A stretch of DNA of 64,000 nt, taken from the NCBI GenBank assembly GCA_031082125.1, contig JAVHLM010000001.1, forward strand, positions 383,931-447,930, given 5' to 3'. Under the pieces are notes generated by a model. That model did not search any database and was not told the DNA's origin. It was given only the letters and a program-made list of their open reading frames with translations. Each line of letters opens with the position of its first letter. Position 1 is the stretch's first letter. This DNA is from Candidatus Eremiobacterota bacterium (GTDB taxonomy: Bacteria > Vulcanimicrobiota > CADAWZ01 > Ess09-12). The position numbers and the translations under genes are program-made. Shown here in pieces: positions 35,058-44,616 of this stretch.

Positions 35058-36683
35058 TCAGGGCTTCCCCTCCCTGAAGGATCTTTTTCCCGGCCGCTTT
35101 TCATGGTGAAATATATTTCTGAGGTGACGCCGGATTTTTCTCCCCGCCTCAATAAGGCCGTGGCTTGCAAAAAACAGGTAAAGGAAGCTCACAAGCTTAT
35201 AGAGACTGCTTACGGCATAGAACCGGTAATTACACTTCCTGCAGTAAACCATCTTTGAAAAGTACAGGAGGCTCACCGGAACTATGGAGAGCACAATGAA
35301 ATTTTTCTTCGTCACATCATAGTTCCTGTACTCATTGAGCTTTCGGCAATGGGGGCAGCGGACCGTCATATGGTCCGGGCCCACAGAGAGCGGGATCGCG
35401 TGGTAATAGTGGCTGAGAAATATCTTCTTCATCACGACATCGAGTTTCTCAAATTCCGCGTCAGAGAGTGCGGTCATATTGAATTTGTCAAAAATATGAT
35501 GCTCAATATAATCAAGCCTGTCCCTGATGATTCCCCTCTGCAGGCAGTAACGGTAAAGCTCGCTGTCGGGGCAGGGCATGACATAGCCAAGCTGAATTCC
35601 TGCGAAACTATGCTCTTTCCAGAACGACATCGTCTCGTGAAAGGTCTCCCAGGTCTCGGCGGGATCACCGAAAATAAAATTCGCCTGGATGGCCATGTTT
35701 CTCTCCAGGGAAAGGTGCACTGCCCTGTCAATCTGCTCGGGCGTGATGTGTTTTTTCATGCTCTTGAGGACGAGGGGACTGTAGCTCTCGAAACCATAGG
35801 CAATGCCGGTGCAGCCCGAGGCTTTCATGGTATCCAGCAGCTCCTCGTCAAGCTTATCCACCCTGAGCTGGCATCCCCATCTCAGCTCCCAGGGTATCTC
35901 TTTTCTGAGCTCACTGAATCTTGTGCAGAACTCAAAAACTCTCTCCCTGTTCTGCGAAAACAGTTCATCAGAGATTGCCACATTGTTGATTCTGAATTTC
36001 GGGACCATTTGGCGCAGCTCGTCAAACAGAGCCCCGATTGAGCGCTGACGGTACTTATTCCCAAGCGGATGATAGCAGAAAGTGCATTGAAAAGGACAGG
36101 AGCGGGATGCTAAAAGGTGATATATCCGGGGATGGTCAGAAAAATCAAAATAATATTGATCGGAAGGCTTTGCAGCTTCAAGATGCCTTTCAAAGTCCAG
36201 AGAATCCCAGTCCGGGAAGGGGAGGCTGTCGAGATCATTTATCGGTGGTCTCCTTTTTGTCAATATGAACTGATCACCGCTGAAGAAGCCTATCCCTGCG
36301 ACAGCCTGCAGATCACCGCCCTTTTCAAGTGTGGCAAGGAGCTCAAGGATCGTCTCTTCACCCTCACCAATCACTGAGTAGTCTATCTGTAAAACCCTGC
36401 TGATCAGCTCCGGCTCCGACGTAACGATCCCGCCGCCAAGAATCACCTTTGCCCCGCCTTCATGGGCCTGGGAGACGATTTCCTCTATGAGGTGGTAATT
36501 GCACGACATGCCTCCTGTTGCCACAAATTCATGCTTTTTTTCCGCAAGGACAAGAGGGAGCAACGGGGTATCCTGCTTATTGAGTATGTCCACTTGATAT
36601 CCGGCCCTTTTCAGAACTGCAGAGATGATTGCTATCCCGAAGGGCTCAAGCTCATAATTGGGAACAACCATTAACAATCTCAT
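35058..36683 (-). CDS. B12-binding-type radical SAM protein with C-terminal zinc ribbon
   Basis: 541 residues. N-terminal Rossmann part (1-130) resembles cobalamin-binding domains (MRLLMVVPNYELEPFGIAI, ILGGGIVTSEPE, VIGEGEETI) but lacks the DxHxxG base-off motif. Radical SAM core: CPFQCTFC (Cys196, 200, 203), AYGFESYSPLVLKSMKKH. After 440, VRCPHCRKLNEYR and YCRKCNYRFY form a zinc ribbon, then a hydrophobic helix (LVSFLYLFFASHGL) and a very basic tail, so it may sit at the membrane. Family members act in lipid, tetrapyrrole and natural-product pathways; it lies beside the glycan locus. Confidence 0.85.
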   Translation of the reverse strand: MRLLMVVPNYELEPFGIAIISAVLKRAGYQVDILNKQDTPLLPLVLAEKKHEFVATGGMSCNYHLIEEIVSQAHEGGAKVILGGGIVTSEPELISRVLQIDYSVIGEGEETILELLATLEKGGDLQAVAGIGFFSGDQFILTKRRPPINDLDSLPFPDWDSLDFERHLEAAKPSDQYYFDFSDHPRIYHLLASRSCPFQCTFCYHPLGNKYRQRSIGALFDELRQMVPKFRINNVAISDELFSQNRERVFEFCTRFSELRKEIPWELRWGCQLRVDKLDEELLDTMKASGCTGIAYGFESYSPLVLKSMKKHITPEQIDRAVHLSLERNMAIQANFIFGDPAETWETFHETMSFWKEHSFAGIQLGYVMPCPDSELYRYCLQRGIIRDRLDYIEHHIFDKFNMTALSDAEFEKLDVVMKKIFLSHYYHAIPLSVGPDHMTVRCPHCRKLNEYRNYDVTKKNFIVLSIVPVSLLYFSKMVYCRKCNYRFYAVSSLYKLVSFLYLFFASHGLIEAGRKIRRHLRNIFHHEKRPGKRSFREGKP

Positions 36684-36919
36684 AATGGTCAGTCCCTTTC
36701 AGGAGCCGAAAACTCTCTCACTCTCGAATGGGTCAATTATCTTCTCCTCCGCGACGTGGCTACACATCCTCGGCGCCGGCAGGCTCAATGTCTGCCCGAT
36801 ACCATAGGCTCTCTCCCTGCAATGACTTCTGCAAAGGTCTTCCGCATTAAGAAAAGAATTTGTAGAGACAATTGTACACAATCTCTATTCTTATGTCAAA
36901 CCGGAGAAAATGAGGCCAC
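36684..36919. other. Divergent intergenic region
   Basis: About 235 bp between the radical SAM gene (minus) and the glycan locus. A TTGACC on the minus strand near 36731-36736 lacks a good -10 partner. No gene seen. Confidence 0.5.
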
Positions 36920-36948
36920 TTGCAGCGGCCAGCGGATTTTGCTATAAT
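36920..36948 (+). promoter_or_regulatory. Glycan-locus promoter, leaderless
   Basis: TTGCAG (36920-36925), 17 bp, TATAAT (36943-36948). The ATG at 36956 follows 7 nt later and no ribosome site fits. Confidence 0.7.
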
Positions 36949-36955
36949 TCCTTTA

Positions 36956-38320
36956 ATGATGAAGGTAATGTTCGGAAATGTATACTCCGTAGGGCACTTT
37001 CATGGAGTCACCACTTATAACAAGCGATTCATAAAAAGCATCTGCGACAAGGTGGATCTGCACCTGCTCTGTGCCGATTCCGGCGATGAGCAGAACCCCG
37101 GCCTCCCCGGCATACGTTGGGGTGAATATAACGGCCTGCCTTCTCTCTTTGCCCAGAGGGACGAGCGATACGTGACGAGGTTCAGCGTTCCAGGCGAAAC
37201 CAGGGAGTTTGACCGCTTCGTGGAGGAACTCGCCGCCCATATCCGCGAGCGAGACATAGCACTGATCCACCTCGCTGACTGGGAGGATTCCATCGGCATC
37301 GCATCATTTGCAGCAGCGGGAAAAGCGGGAATTCCCTGGATCCTCTCGCCTGTTGACTACAGGCTCATCTGCGGGCAGGTACATCTTTTCGAGAAGGGGA
37401 TAAGGCCGTGCACCGGCCCGGACAGCAGCTTCAACAAATGTGCCCGCTGCATTGCGACAAGCAGAGTAGCCTGGGGAAACGCCTACACGAAGTCAAGAGC
37501 CCTGCTGAGGGAAATCCTCTATGCTCTGGGCCTCAGAAAGCTCCTTCACTGTTACCACCGCCCTGAATCATGGCGCAAAAGGTATGAAGCGATAAAAAGC
37601 TTTCTGCCCGACTGCTCATCCATTGTCTGCATGAGCCGGTTCCATGCACACAAGCTCCAGCAGTTCACAGGCCTCGATCCATCAAAGTTCAAGACCATAT
37701 ACTATGCTGCCGAGGAACCCGGGGCCCGGTACAGCCCTGATCCCGAAAGGTTCACCCCCCCTCTCCGCATAGGCTGGATGAACAGCCTGCTGAGAGAATG
37801 GGGCTTCACCTTCCTGCTCGAAGCCTGGAAACGATCAGGGGTTCCAAGCGAGAAGGCCCAGCTTGTACTCTATCTGTACCCTGGCACGGGAAGGGCAGTA
37901 AAAGTCGAGGGCTATGAGTCACTCGTGAGAGAAAAAAAGGTCGTCATCATGGAAGAGAGAGTGCTTGGCCAGGAAGATAAAGTGTTTTCCAGGCTCTCCG
38001 CATTCATCATTGCATCGCTCTGGCATGAAAATGGAACCACCTATGATCCGTTTATCAGGAAAGTTCCCTTTATCGCCCCTGACATCGGACCCCACAGGGA
38101 AATCATAGAGCACGGCATAAACGGCTTCCTCTACAGGAAAGCTGATATAAATTCCCTTGCCTCTCTTATCAGGAGCCTGGCTGATGATCCGGCCATTCTG
38201 AAAAAAGCCTCCGAGGGCTGCCTCTTTTCCAGGGAATATGGACACCATGCCTGGGGGGAGAACTACCTGGAGCTTTACACTCAGATTCTGGCGCCCCACG
38301 GCAAGAATCAAAACGGGTGA
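36956..38320 (+). CDS. Glycosyltransferase, GT4-like (GT-B fold)
   Basis: 454 residues. N-terminal acceptor domain: MKVMFGNVYSVGHFHGVTTY, LIHLADWEDSIG, then an insert CTGPDSSFNKCARC with paired Cys often seen in GT4 enzymes of surface-glycan loci. C-terminal donor domain: RIGWMNSLLREWGFTFLLEAW, FIIASLWHENGTTYDPFIRKVPFIAPDIG and HGINGFLYRKADINSLASLI, matching the GT4 E-x7-E region only loosely. Cytosolic or peripheral. It is the first gene of the locus and overlaps the flippase by 4 nt. Confidence 0.85.
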   Translation: MMKVMFGNVYSVGHFHGVTTYNKRFIKSICDKVDLHLLCADSGDEQNPGLPGIRWGEYNGLPSLFAQRDERYVTRFSVPGETREFDRFVEELAAHIRERDIALIHLADWEDSIGIASFAAAGKAGIPWILSPVDYRLICGQVHLFEKGIRPCTGPDSSFNKCARCIATSRVAWGNAYTKSRALLREILYALGLRKLLHCYHRPESWRKRYEAIKSFLPDCSSIVCMSRFHAHKLQQFTGLDPSKFKTIYYAAEEPGARYSPDPERFTPPLRIGWMNSLLREWGFTFLLEAWKRSGVPSEKAQLVLYLYPGTGRAVKVEGYESLVREKKVVIMEERVLGQEDKVFSRLSAFIIASLWHENGTTYDPFIRKVPFIAPDIGPHREIIEHGINGFLYRKADINSLASLIRSLADDPAILKKASEGCLFSREYGHHAWGENYLELYTQILAPHGKNQNG

Positions 38321-39780
38321 GAGACAGATTGAAAAAGCTCTATCACACTCTGACAAAAGTTGCGGGGCTGCTGGGAATAGACCCCGCGGTGGCTTATGCG
38401 GTCATCGCCAGGGGATGGGGGCTGCTGGCCGGCCCTGTCACCATTCTCCTTATCACCACGAGGTTCAGCCCGGAGCTCCAGGGGTATTACTACACCTTCA
38501 ACAGCATCATAGGCTTCAATATTCTCTTCGAGCTCGGGCTCAGCAACGTGCTCATCCAGTTTGCAAGCCACGAGTGGGCCCTCCTCCGCCTGGAGAGAGA
38601 TGGAACCATAACCGGCGACAGCAATGCGCTCTCGAGACTTGCAAGCCTCACCCGCCTCTCCCTTCTCTGGTACCTGGTCATGTGCTCTCTGCTTGCCGTC
38701 GGCCTCTGCGCCGCAGGCAGCATATTCTTTGCCCGGTCTTCCCAAGGCGCCATATCGTGGCAGGGCCCCTGGTTCACGCTCTGTATCCTCTCTTCACTGA
38801 GCCTTTCCGCCACTCCCCTTACCGCTATTCTCACCGGCTGCAACCATGTGAAAGAGATCAGCCTCTTCAGGGTCTACCAGGCGATTTTCTTCAACGCCGC
38901 AATCTGGATTGCAATCCTGGCAGGAGCGGAACTATGGACAGGGCCCATTGCGAGCGCCGTGATTATCCTGTGGACGGCGGCTTTTCTCACTGCACACTAC
39001 AGGAAATTCTATCATCAGCTTCTCCAGCCTTTCAATGGAGAGGTGATTTCCTGGAGGGAGGAGATTCTTCCTTTCCAATGGAGGATGGCGACGAGCTGGC
39101 TCTTCGGCTTCCTGAACACTAATCTCTATATCCCTGTGCTCTTTTATTACAAGGGCGCCGTTGCCGCAGGGCAGATGGGAATCACCTGGGCCCTCATCAA
39201 TGCCGTGTCCGAGGTGTCGTTCAACTGGGTCACCACCAAGATCCCGCAGTTTGGCATCTATATCGCCCAGAAAAGCTACAGCGCCCTCGACAGCCTCTAT
39301 TACCGCGCGAGCAGGCTCTCCTTTTTCGTCCTTGTCGCAGGCAACCTGCTCATAGCGGGAGGAGTGTGGATACTCAACGCGCTGCATAATCCTCTCGCGG
39401 CGCGTTTCCTCCCCTTTCTTCCCACGGTTTTGTTCCTTGTTGTCTCGACAGGCAACAATATCGTGGGAAACATGGCGAATTATCTGCGGGCTCACAAGAA
39501 GGAGCCCTACCTGGTGACCTCAATCCTTGGCGGCATTGCCTCAGCGATAATCACCTTCACCCTCGGGAGCCGGTACGGGGCCCCCGGCATAGCAGCGGGG
39601 AGCCTGGTCCTCGCATGCCTATTCTTTGTTCCCAATGTCCTGATCTTTCTCCGCTGTAAAGCGGTGTGGCACAGGGACGCCCAGAGTGAAAAGCTTCCTG
39701 ATCAAAGCATCGTGCCGCAGGGAGGAGCAGGCACCCATGGACAGAGCAGAGAGCCCGCTGGTGAAGAATTTCTGCCATAA
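38317..39780 (+). CDS. Wzx-like oligosaccharide flippase
   Basis: 487 residues, GTG start inside the GTGA overlap with the upstream glycosyltransferase. About 12-14 hydrophobic helices; LGLSNVLIQFASHEW at the second helix and ILFELG are characteristic of the Wzx/MOP superfamily. It would move a lipid-linked glycan to the outer face of the inner membrane. A polymerase (Wzy) or ligase is not seen in the window. The C-terminal 35 residues are polar. Confidence 0.88.
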   Translation: MRDRLKKLYHTLTKVAGLLGIDPAVAYAVIARGWGLLAGPVTILLITTRFSPELQGYYYTFNSIIGFNILFELGLSNVLIQFASHEWALLRLERDGTITGDSNALSRLASLTRLSLLWYLVMCSLLAVGLCAAGSIFFARSSQGAISWQGPWFTLCILSSLSLSATPLTAILTGCNHVKEISLFRVYQAIFFNAAIWIAILAGAELWTGPIASAVIILWTAAFLTAHYRKFYHQLLQPFNGEVISWREEILPFQWRMATSWLFGFLNTNLYIPVLFYYKGAVAAGQMGITWALINAVSEVSFNWVTTKIPQFGIYIAQKSYSALDSLYYRASRLSFFVLVAGNLLIAGGVWILNALHNPLAARFLPFLPTVLFLVVSTGNNIVGNMANYLRAHKKEPYLVTSILGGIASAIITFTLGSRYGAPGIAAGSLVLACLFFVPNVLIFLRCKAVWHRDAQSEKLPDQSIVPQGGAGTHGQSREPAGEEFLP

Positions 39781-39788
39781 CAGGCTTT

Positions 39789-41123
39789 TCACTCTCCCGG
39801 ACCTTTGGAAGATAAGTCCTCTTTCCCGCCAAAGACCCAGTCGTAGTCCTCCACTTCCACCACTTTCTCCTGATCGTTGATGAAATGCTTCGGATCATCT
39901 ATCTTTTCTCCACACCTCATGGGCCTCGCTTCCCCGCCGCCGAAGATTTCGATGTAATCGCGGTAAAAGCCGTCACAGATTTCCTTGACGTCACATTCGC
40001 TGCAGCTTTCAGCATAGGAAAATTCCTGGCGGCGCCTCATAAAAGCGTTTTTCCGGTAAAGCTCCTCGATGCTCACCCAGTCTGTTTTCCCTTTGAGCTT
40101 TCTGTTCCTGAAAGCGTTCAGCTTCCGGTACACGGTAAAAATCGGCTCCTTGAGAGCGGGGAAATTGCATATGGCAGTCTTTCCCACTTCGGCGAGATGC
40201 TTCACTATCCCCCTGTGGGGAGGAGAAGAGGTCTCCTCGATCTCTATGAGCTTTGAAACATCGCCATCCTTGATCCTCTGGGGAAGCCACCATGTCCATG
40301 ACCATGAGGCAAAGTCCCATTCATGAATATCATAGGAAAGCTGCTGAAAGTTATAGAACGATTTCAGGTGGCGCCCGGGAGCGATGCAGAGGGGCAGGTA
40401 GCGCACATTTACCTCTACCCCATGATCTTCAAGCAGATCCATGGCCGGCGAAAGCGCCTCTTTCACTTCACGGTAACGGGGCACATTCTCGCTTGAGCGC
40501 TTGCCCTCAATTTTCTGGTCCTCGAAAGGGTTGAAGGAGATGAAGTTGACTACCCTGGCTCCTGAATCTATGGCAATCCGTGCGATCCTGGACAGGTCCG
40601 GCAGCGCCCATTTCGAGAGGACTGTGTTAAAGCGGAAGGGCACTCCCAGTTCCCCGAGGTTTTCCAGCGCCTTCATCTGGCGTGTATGGGCCCCTGCGAG
40701 GCCCACAACGCCATCATACCCTTCTCCAAGCCCATGGACACTTATCAGAAAATCGCGGACTCCCGCGTCCATGAATTTCCTGCAGACATCCTTCTTTGCA
40801 AGCACGATGGCGTTCGTGATGAGGGTGGGAAGGAGGCCCACCGTGCTGCAATGCTCACAAAGCTCATAAATCCAGGGGTATATGGTAGGCTCGCCGCCCT
40901 GGATGTCAACAGAATTGTTATGGTAGTGGCTGACAAGAACCGAGCATATTTTTTTTGCCTTTTCAATGGCCATGAAAGGATGTTCCGGATGGCTCCTTGC
41001 CTTTACCCTGTCCACGAAATAACAGAAACGGCACCGGAGATTGCATGTCTGCCCAAGCCATATGCACCCCCGGCGGGTGATCACCTTTTTCTTTGTCTTG
41101 CGGTATTCGGGGAAGGTGCCCAT
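39789..41123 (-). CDS. Radical SAM protein with SPASM-like C-terminus
   Basis: 444 residues from MGTFPEYRKTKKK. Core cluster motif CNLRCRFC (Cys27, 31, 34), VDIQGGEPTIYP, LITNAIVL and ISVHGLGEGYD. Near the C-terminus SCSECDVKEICDGFYRDYIEIFG resembles the final SPASM/twitch cysteines. Encoded against the glycan operon, with a promoter that places the mRNA start on the GTG at 41126 or ATG at 41123; upstream starts lie within the -10 box. Several glycan loci contain such enzymes, with mostly unknown substrates. Confidence 0.85.
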   Translation of the reverse strand: MGTFPEYRKTKKKVITRRGCIWLGQTCNLRCRFCYFVDRVKARSHPEHPFMAIEKAKKICSVLVSHYHNNSVDIQGGEPTIYPWIYELCEHCSTVGLLPTLITNAIVLAKKDVCRKFMDAGVRDFLISVHGLGEGYDGVVGLAGAHTRQMKALENLGELGVPFRFNTVLSKWALPDLSRIARIAIDSGARVVNFISFNPFEDQKIEGKRSSENVPRYREVKEALSPAMDLLEDHGVEVNVRYLPLCIAPGRHLKSFYNFQQLSYDIHEWDFASWSWTWWLPQRIKDGDVSKLIEIEETSSPPHRGIVKHLAEVGKTAICNFPALKEPIFTVYRKLNAFRNRKLKGKTDWVSIEELYRKNAFMRRRQEFSYAESCSECDVKEICDGFYRDYIEIFGGGEARPMRCGEKIDDPKHFINDQEKVVEVEDYDWVFGGKEDLSSKGPGE

Positions 41124-41133
41124 CACGAGATAC

Positions 41134-41162
41134 ATTGTAATGGAATTTGCTTTCCCTGTCAA
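41134..41162 (-). promoter_or_regulatory. Promoter of the radical SAM gene, leaderless
   Basis: TTGACA (41157-41162), 17 bp, TACAAT (41134-41139) on the minus strand. A GTG follows 7 nt after the -10 box and an ATG directly after it. Confidence 0.8.
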
Positions 41163-41288
41163 CGCGAAAGAGGATTTTCGCGGCACCGGAGGAGAGCATC
41201 CTTCTTTGAAGAATATTGCCATTTATAACCACCTATGCTCAGGGAAGGAGAGCGGGCACCCCCGGGGTGAATCCTGTCAATTGAACTC

Positions 41289-42074
41289 ATGAAAACCGTC
41301 ATACTCGCCGGAGGCATGGGAAGCCGCATCAGCGAAGAATCATACCTGCGGCCCAAGCCAATGGTGGAGATCGGGGAAAAACCCATTCTGTGGCATATCC
41401 TGAAGATTTACTCCCATTTTGGATTCCGGGAGTTTGTCATCTGCCTGGGCTACAAAGGGTATGTCATCAAGGAGTATTTTGCCCATTTTTTTCTCCATTC
41501 AAGCGATGTCACCTTTGATTTCAGCAACAACAGGGAGACGATATGCTATCAAAGTCCCGCCGCGGAGCCCTGGAGAGTCACCCTCGCCGACACAGGCATT
41601 GAAACGGCAACAGGTGGCCGCATAAAGCGCGTTGCTTCCTATATCGGCAATGAGCCCTTTATGCTCACCTACGGTGACGGCGTCGCCGATATCGATATCG
41701 GCAGACTCCTGGCCTTTCACCGATCCCATGGGAAAAAAGCCACCGTTACCGCCGTGCAGCCCGGGGGGAGGTTCGGCGCCATTGAGCTGGGAGACAATGA
41801 TACCGTGACAGGCTTCAAGGAAAAGCCAAAGGGGGACAGATCCTTGATAAACGGAGGCTTTTTTGTGCTTGAGCCGGAGGTTTTCGATTATATCAGCGAT
41901 GACAGCACCTATTTCGAGAAAGAGCCCATTGAAAAGCTCGCTGCTGAGGGCGAGCTGAAAGCATACCTTCATAAGGGATACTGGCAGCCCATGGATACCC
42001 TGAGAGACCGGCAGGTCCTTGAGCAGCAGTGGCAGTCGGGCAGGGCGCCCTGGAAAATATGGAGCGCACCATGA
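41289..42074 (+). CDS. rfbF: Glucose-1-phosphate cytidylyltransferase
   Basis: 261 residues. MKTVILAGGMGSRISEESYLRPKPMVEIGEKPILWHI is the RfbF signature, followed by KGYVIKEYF, TGGRIKRV, LTYGDGVADI and the GGFFVLEPEVFDYI region. It makes CDP-glucose from glucose-1-phosphate and CTP. First gene of the tightly coupled run; the stop overlaps rfbG by ATGA. Confidence 0.95.
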   Translation: MKTVILAGGMGSRISEESYLRPKPMVEIGEKPILWHILKIYSHFGFREFVICLGYKGYVIKEYFAHFFLHSSDVTFDFSNNRETICYQSPAAEPWRVTLADTGIETATGGRIKRVASYIGNEPFMLTYGDGVADIDIGRLLAFHRSHGKKATVTAVQPGGRFGAIELGDNDTVTGFKEKPKGDRSLINGGFFVLEPEVFDYISDDSTYFEKEPIEKLAAEGELKAYLHKGYWQPMDTLRDRQVLEQQWQSGRAPWKIWSAP

Positions 42075-43150
42075 ATGACCATTGCTTCTGGAGAGGGAAA
42101 AAAGTCTTTCTTACGGGCCACACGGGCTTCAAGGGAGCATGGCTTGCCCTTGTCCTCACTCACCTTGGCGCCACTGTCGCCGGGTATGCCCTCCCCCCTC
42201 CCACGGAACCATCCCTTTTCGCACTCGCCGGCCTGGACAGCTGCATGGTCTCCACTATTTCCGATATCAGGAAGGGCGAAGACCTGGCCAGGGCCGTAGG
42301 TGACTTTTCCCCCGGGGTGGTCATCCATATGGCGGCACAGGCCCTCGTGAGAGAGTCATACCGCAGGGCTTTCGAGACTTACGAAGTGAACGTGATGGGC
42401 ACGGTGAACCTTCTGGAGGCCGTGAGGAAATGCCCCTCCGTCAAGGCGCTCGTCATCGTGACCACCGACAAGGTCTATGAGAACAGGGAATGGTTCTGGC
42501 CTTACAGGGAAAGCGAGCCCCTGGGGGGATACGATCCTTACTCGGCAAGCAAGGCCTGTGCGGAGATCATCACCTCATCTTACAGGAACTCCTTCTTCAA
42601 CCCCGAAGCCTTCAATGACCACGGCGTGGCGCTTGCCACAGTCCGCTCGGGAAACGTAATCGGCGGGGGGGATTGGGCAGCTGAAAGGCTTGTCCCCGAC
42701 TGCATCAACTCCTTTCTGGCGGGAGAGCCTGTCATGATAAGGTATCCTGAGGCCACAAGGCCGTGGCAGCACGTGCTTGAGCCCCTCCTGGGGTACCTCA
42801 TGCTTGCAGAAAAGCTTTACCATGAGGGATACGCATGGGGAGGGCCCTGGAATTTCGGGCCTGCCTATGATGATGCAAGGACGGTCCTCTCAATTGTTGA
42901 CTATCTCTCCTCCCGGTGGGAAGGCGGGGCGCGCTACCTCGTGAAAAAAGGCGAAAAGCCCCATGAGGCGGGCTTCCTCAGGCTTGACAGCTCAAAGGCT
43001 CTCACGCTTCTCGGGTGGGCGCCCCGCTGGAACCTTGACTATGCCCTCGACATGGTTCTCTCCTGGACCCATGCCTGGAGAGAGAAAAAGGATATGCAGA
43101 AAGTATCTCTGGAACAGGTAGAAGCCTATCTCGCCCCCTTGATGCCATGA
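42071..43150 (+). CDS. rfbG: CDP-glucose 4,6-dehydratase
   Basis: 359 residues, start in the ATGA overlap. FLTGHTGFKGAWL binds NAD; VIHMAAQALVRESYR and IVTTDKVYENREW hold the active-site Thr/Asp region, and YDPYSASKACAE the YxxxK pair. RPWQHVLEPLLGYL is specific for RfbG. The product is CDP-4-keto-6-deoxyglucose, the common precursor of 3,6-dideoxyhexoses. Confidence 0.95.
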   Translation: MNDHCFWRGKKVFLTGHTGFKGAWLALVLTHLGATVAGYALPPPTEPSLFALAGLDSCMVSTISDIRKGEDLARAVGDFSPGVVIHMAAQALVRESYRRAFETYEVNVMGTVNLLEAVRKCPSVKALVIVTTDKVYENREWFWPYRESEPLGGYDPYSASKACAEIITSSYRNSFFNPEAFNDHGVALATVRSGNVIGGGDWAAERLVPDCINSFLAGEPVMIRYPEATRPWQHVLEPLLGYLMLAEKLYHEGYAWGGPWNFGPAYDDARTVLSIVDYLSSRWEGGARYLVKKGEKPHEAGFLRLDSSKALTLLGWAPRWNLDYALDMVLSWTHAWREKKDMQKVSLEQVEAYLAPLMP

Positions 43151-44577
43151 GCACCCCCAGGGCGACAATCTGCATGGTCACCGGTGATATGCGGCGATGG
43201 TTCGCGAAGAAAAGTATCTCCCTGGTGAAAAGGCACACCGATGCCTGCGAGCTCATCATAATGGACAACGGCAGAAGCCCGGATTTCAACCATGCGCGCG
43301 AGATGAACAGGGCTCTGGAAATGACCTCATCAGATTTTCTCGTGCTCATGGACGATGATGTCTTCGTCGGGGAAGGCTGGCTCGAGGGGCTCATTGCTTC
43401 GCTGGACAGCGATACGGCCGTCGTATCGCCCTCCCACATCGACAGGTACGGCGTCTTCACCCATTCGGGTATCTACCTCCTCGGTGACGGCCTGGGAACC
43501 CACGCCCACTTCACCGACACCCCTGCGGAGCCCAGAGAATGCCAGTGCCTCTGCAGCGCGCTCCTCCTCATCGATATGAGGAAAATCAGGCACCTGCGCT
43601 TCAGCCCGTCATACAGAAAATACTATCATGATCTTTGTCACAGCCTCCAGGTATGGGAGGCAGGCTTCAAGGTGCGCTGTACGCCCCATGTGGCCGTCAC
43701 CCATCTTGGCGGTGCCACCATCCAGGAACTGCCTTCGAAGCTCCCGCTGCTGTGGAACACGGACAGGGAGACCTTCGTCGAGGAATGGGTCGCTTCGGGC
43801 CGCCTGGGAACTCTGGAAGAGGGGATATGGGCAGGATCGCCGTTCATAAGCCCCCTGGGCGCCGTCGTGAGAAGGATAAGAAATCTCCCCTCGCTTTATG
43901 CGAGCCAGGAAGCGCTTGAGAAGGAAGTGGATTCCCTCGCTCTCGACAAGTATTTCCCCCTCTTCAAGAGCTTCCTTGTGAGCACGCTCCGCCAGGGATG
44001 CCTCCAGGAGCACAGCCCTTTATCTCGAAGCTTCGTGGACTCTGTGCAGCGCAGGCTTATGAGCCTTGTCTCCTCCCCGGGCTGCCCCCGGGGAGGGTAC
44101 CTCTCCGGCTGCCTCCCTGTGGAGCGCGAATCCCGGGGGTCTTACAGGATAGTAGAGTATAAGGGGCATTTCACGGCCTTTCCCTTCACTTTCACGGCAG
44201 GGGACATGGTGAAGGATGAGGCCCTTCTTCTTCCCGATATTGTTGAAAAAAAATCAATGGAAGACATTGACAAGGTCCTCAAGAGGGAAAAAAACGGCAC
44301 CGCCGCCGCGGGCAATTCCCGGGAGTCTCTCTGGCTTCTTCTGCGGGCGGCTGCAATGGCGGCCGCGTCGCTTGCCCCTTCGCTCTGGACAGTTTTCTCT
44401 GAGCCTGTGCCCCTTTACCAGAGCCTTTCTTTCTGGGGACGCCTCAGGGGAGCCCTCTGGGTGCTTGCAGTGAAGCTCAGGAAGCTGGCGGCGAGAGGGC
44501 GTCTTCTCTTCAACTACCACCGCTGGGCGCTGGCCTTAAAACCGGAGCCCCTGCCGGAAGAGCCGGCGGCTCGATGA
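43147..44577 (+). CDS. GT-A glycosyltransferase (GT2-like) with long C-terminal region
   Basis: 476 residues, ATGA overlap with rfbG. VTGDMRRWFAKKSI and ELIIMDNGRSPDFNHAREMNRALE begin the GT-A fold; SSDFLVLMDDDVFVGEGW contains the DxD metal motif. Residues 250-476 are helical, and residues about 390-420 (LLRAAAMAAASLAPSLWTVF) are hydrophobic, perhaps a membrane contact. Linkage and acceptor unknown. Confidence 0.85.
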   Translation: MSTPRATICMVTGDMRRWFAKKSISLVKRHTDACELIIMDNGRSPDFNHAREMNRALEMTSSDFLVLMDDDVFVGEGWLEGLIASLDSDTAVVSPSHIDRYGVFTHSGIYLLGDGLGTHAHFTDTPAEPRECQCLCSALLLIDMRKIRHLRFSPSYRKYYHDLCHSLQVWEAGFKVRCTPHVAVTHLGGATIQELPSKLPLLWNTDRETFVEEWVASGRLGTLEEGIWAGSPFISPLGAVVRRIRNLPSLYASQEALEKEVDSLALDKYFPLFKSFLVSTLRQGCLQEHSPLSRSFVDSVQRRLMSLVSSPGCPRGGYLSGCLPVERESRGSYRIVEYKGHFTAFPFTFTAGDMVKDEALLLPDIVEKKSMEDIDKVLKREKNGTAAAGNSRESLWLLLRAAAMAAASLAPSLWTVFSEPVPLYQSLSFWGRLRGALWVLAVKLRKLAARGRLLFNYHRWALALKPEPLPEEPAAR

Positions 44578-44616
44578 AACGAATATATTGAGACACTATG
44601 AGAAGGAGGGACTCCT

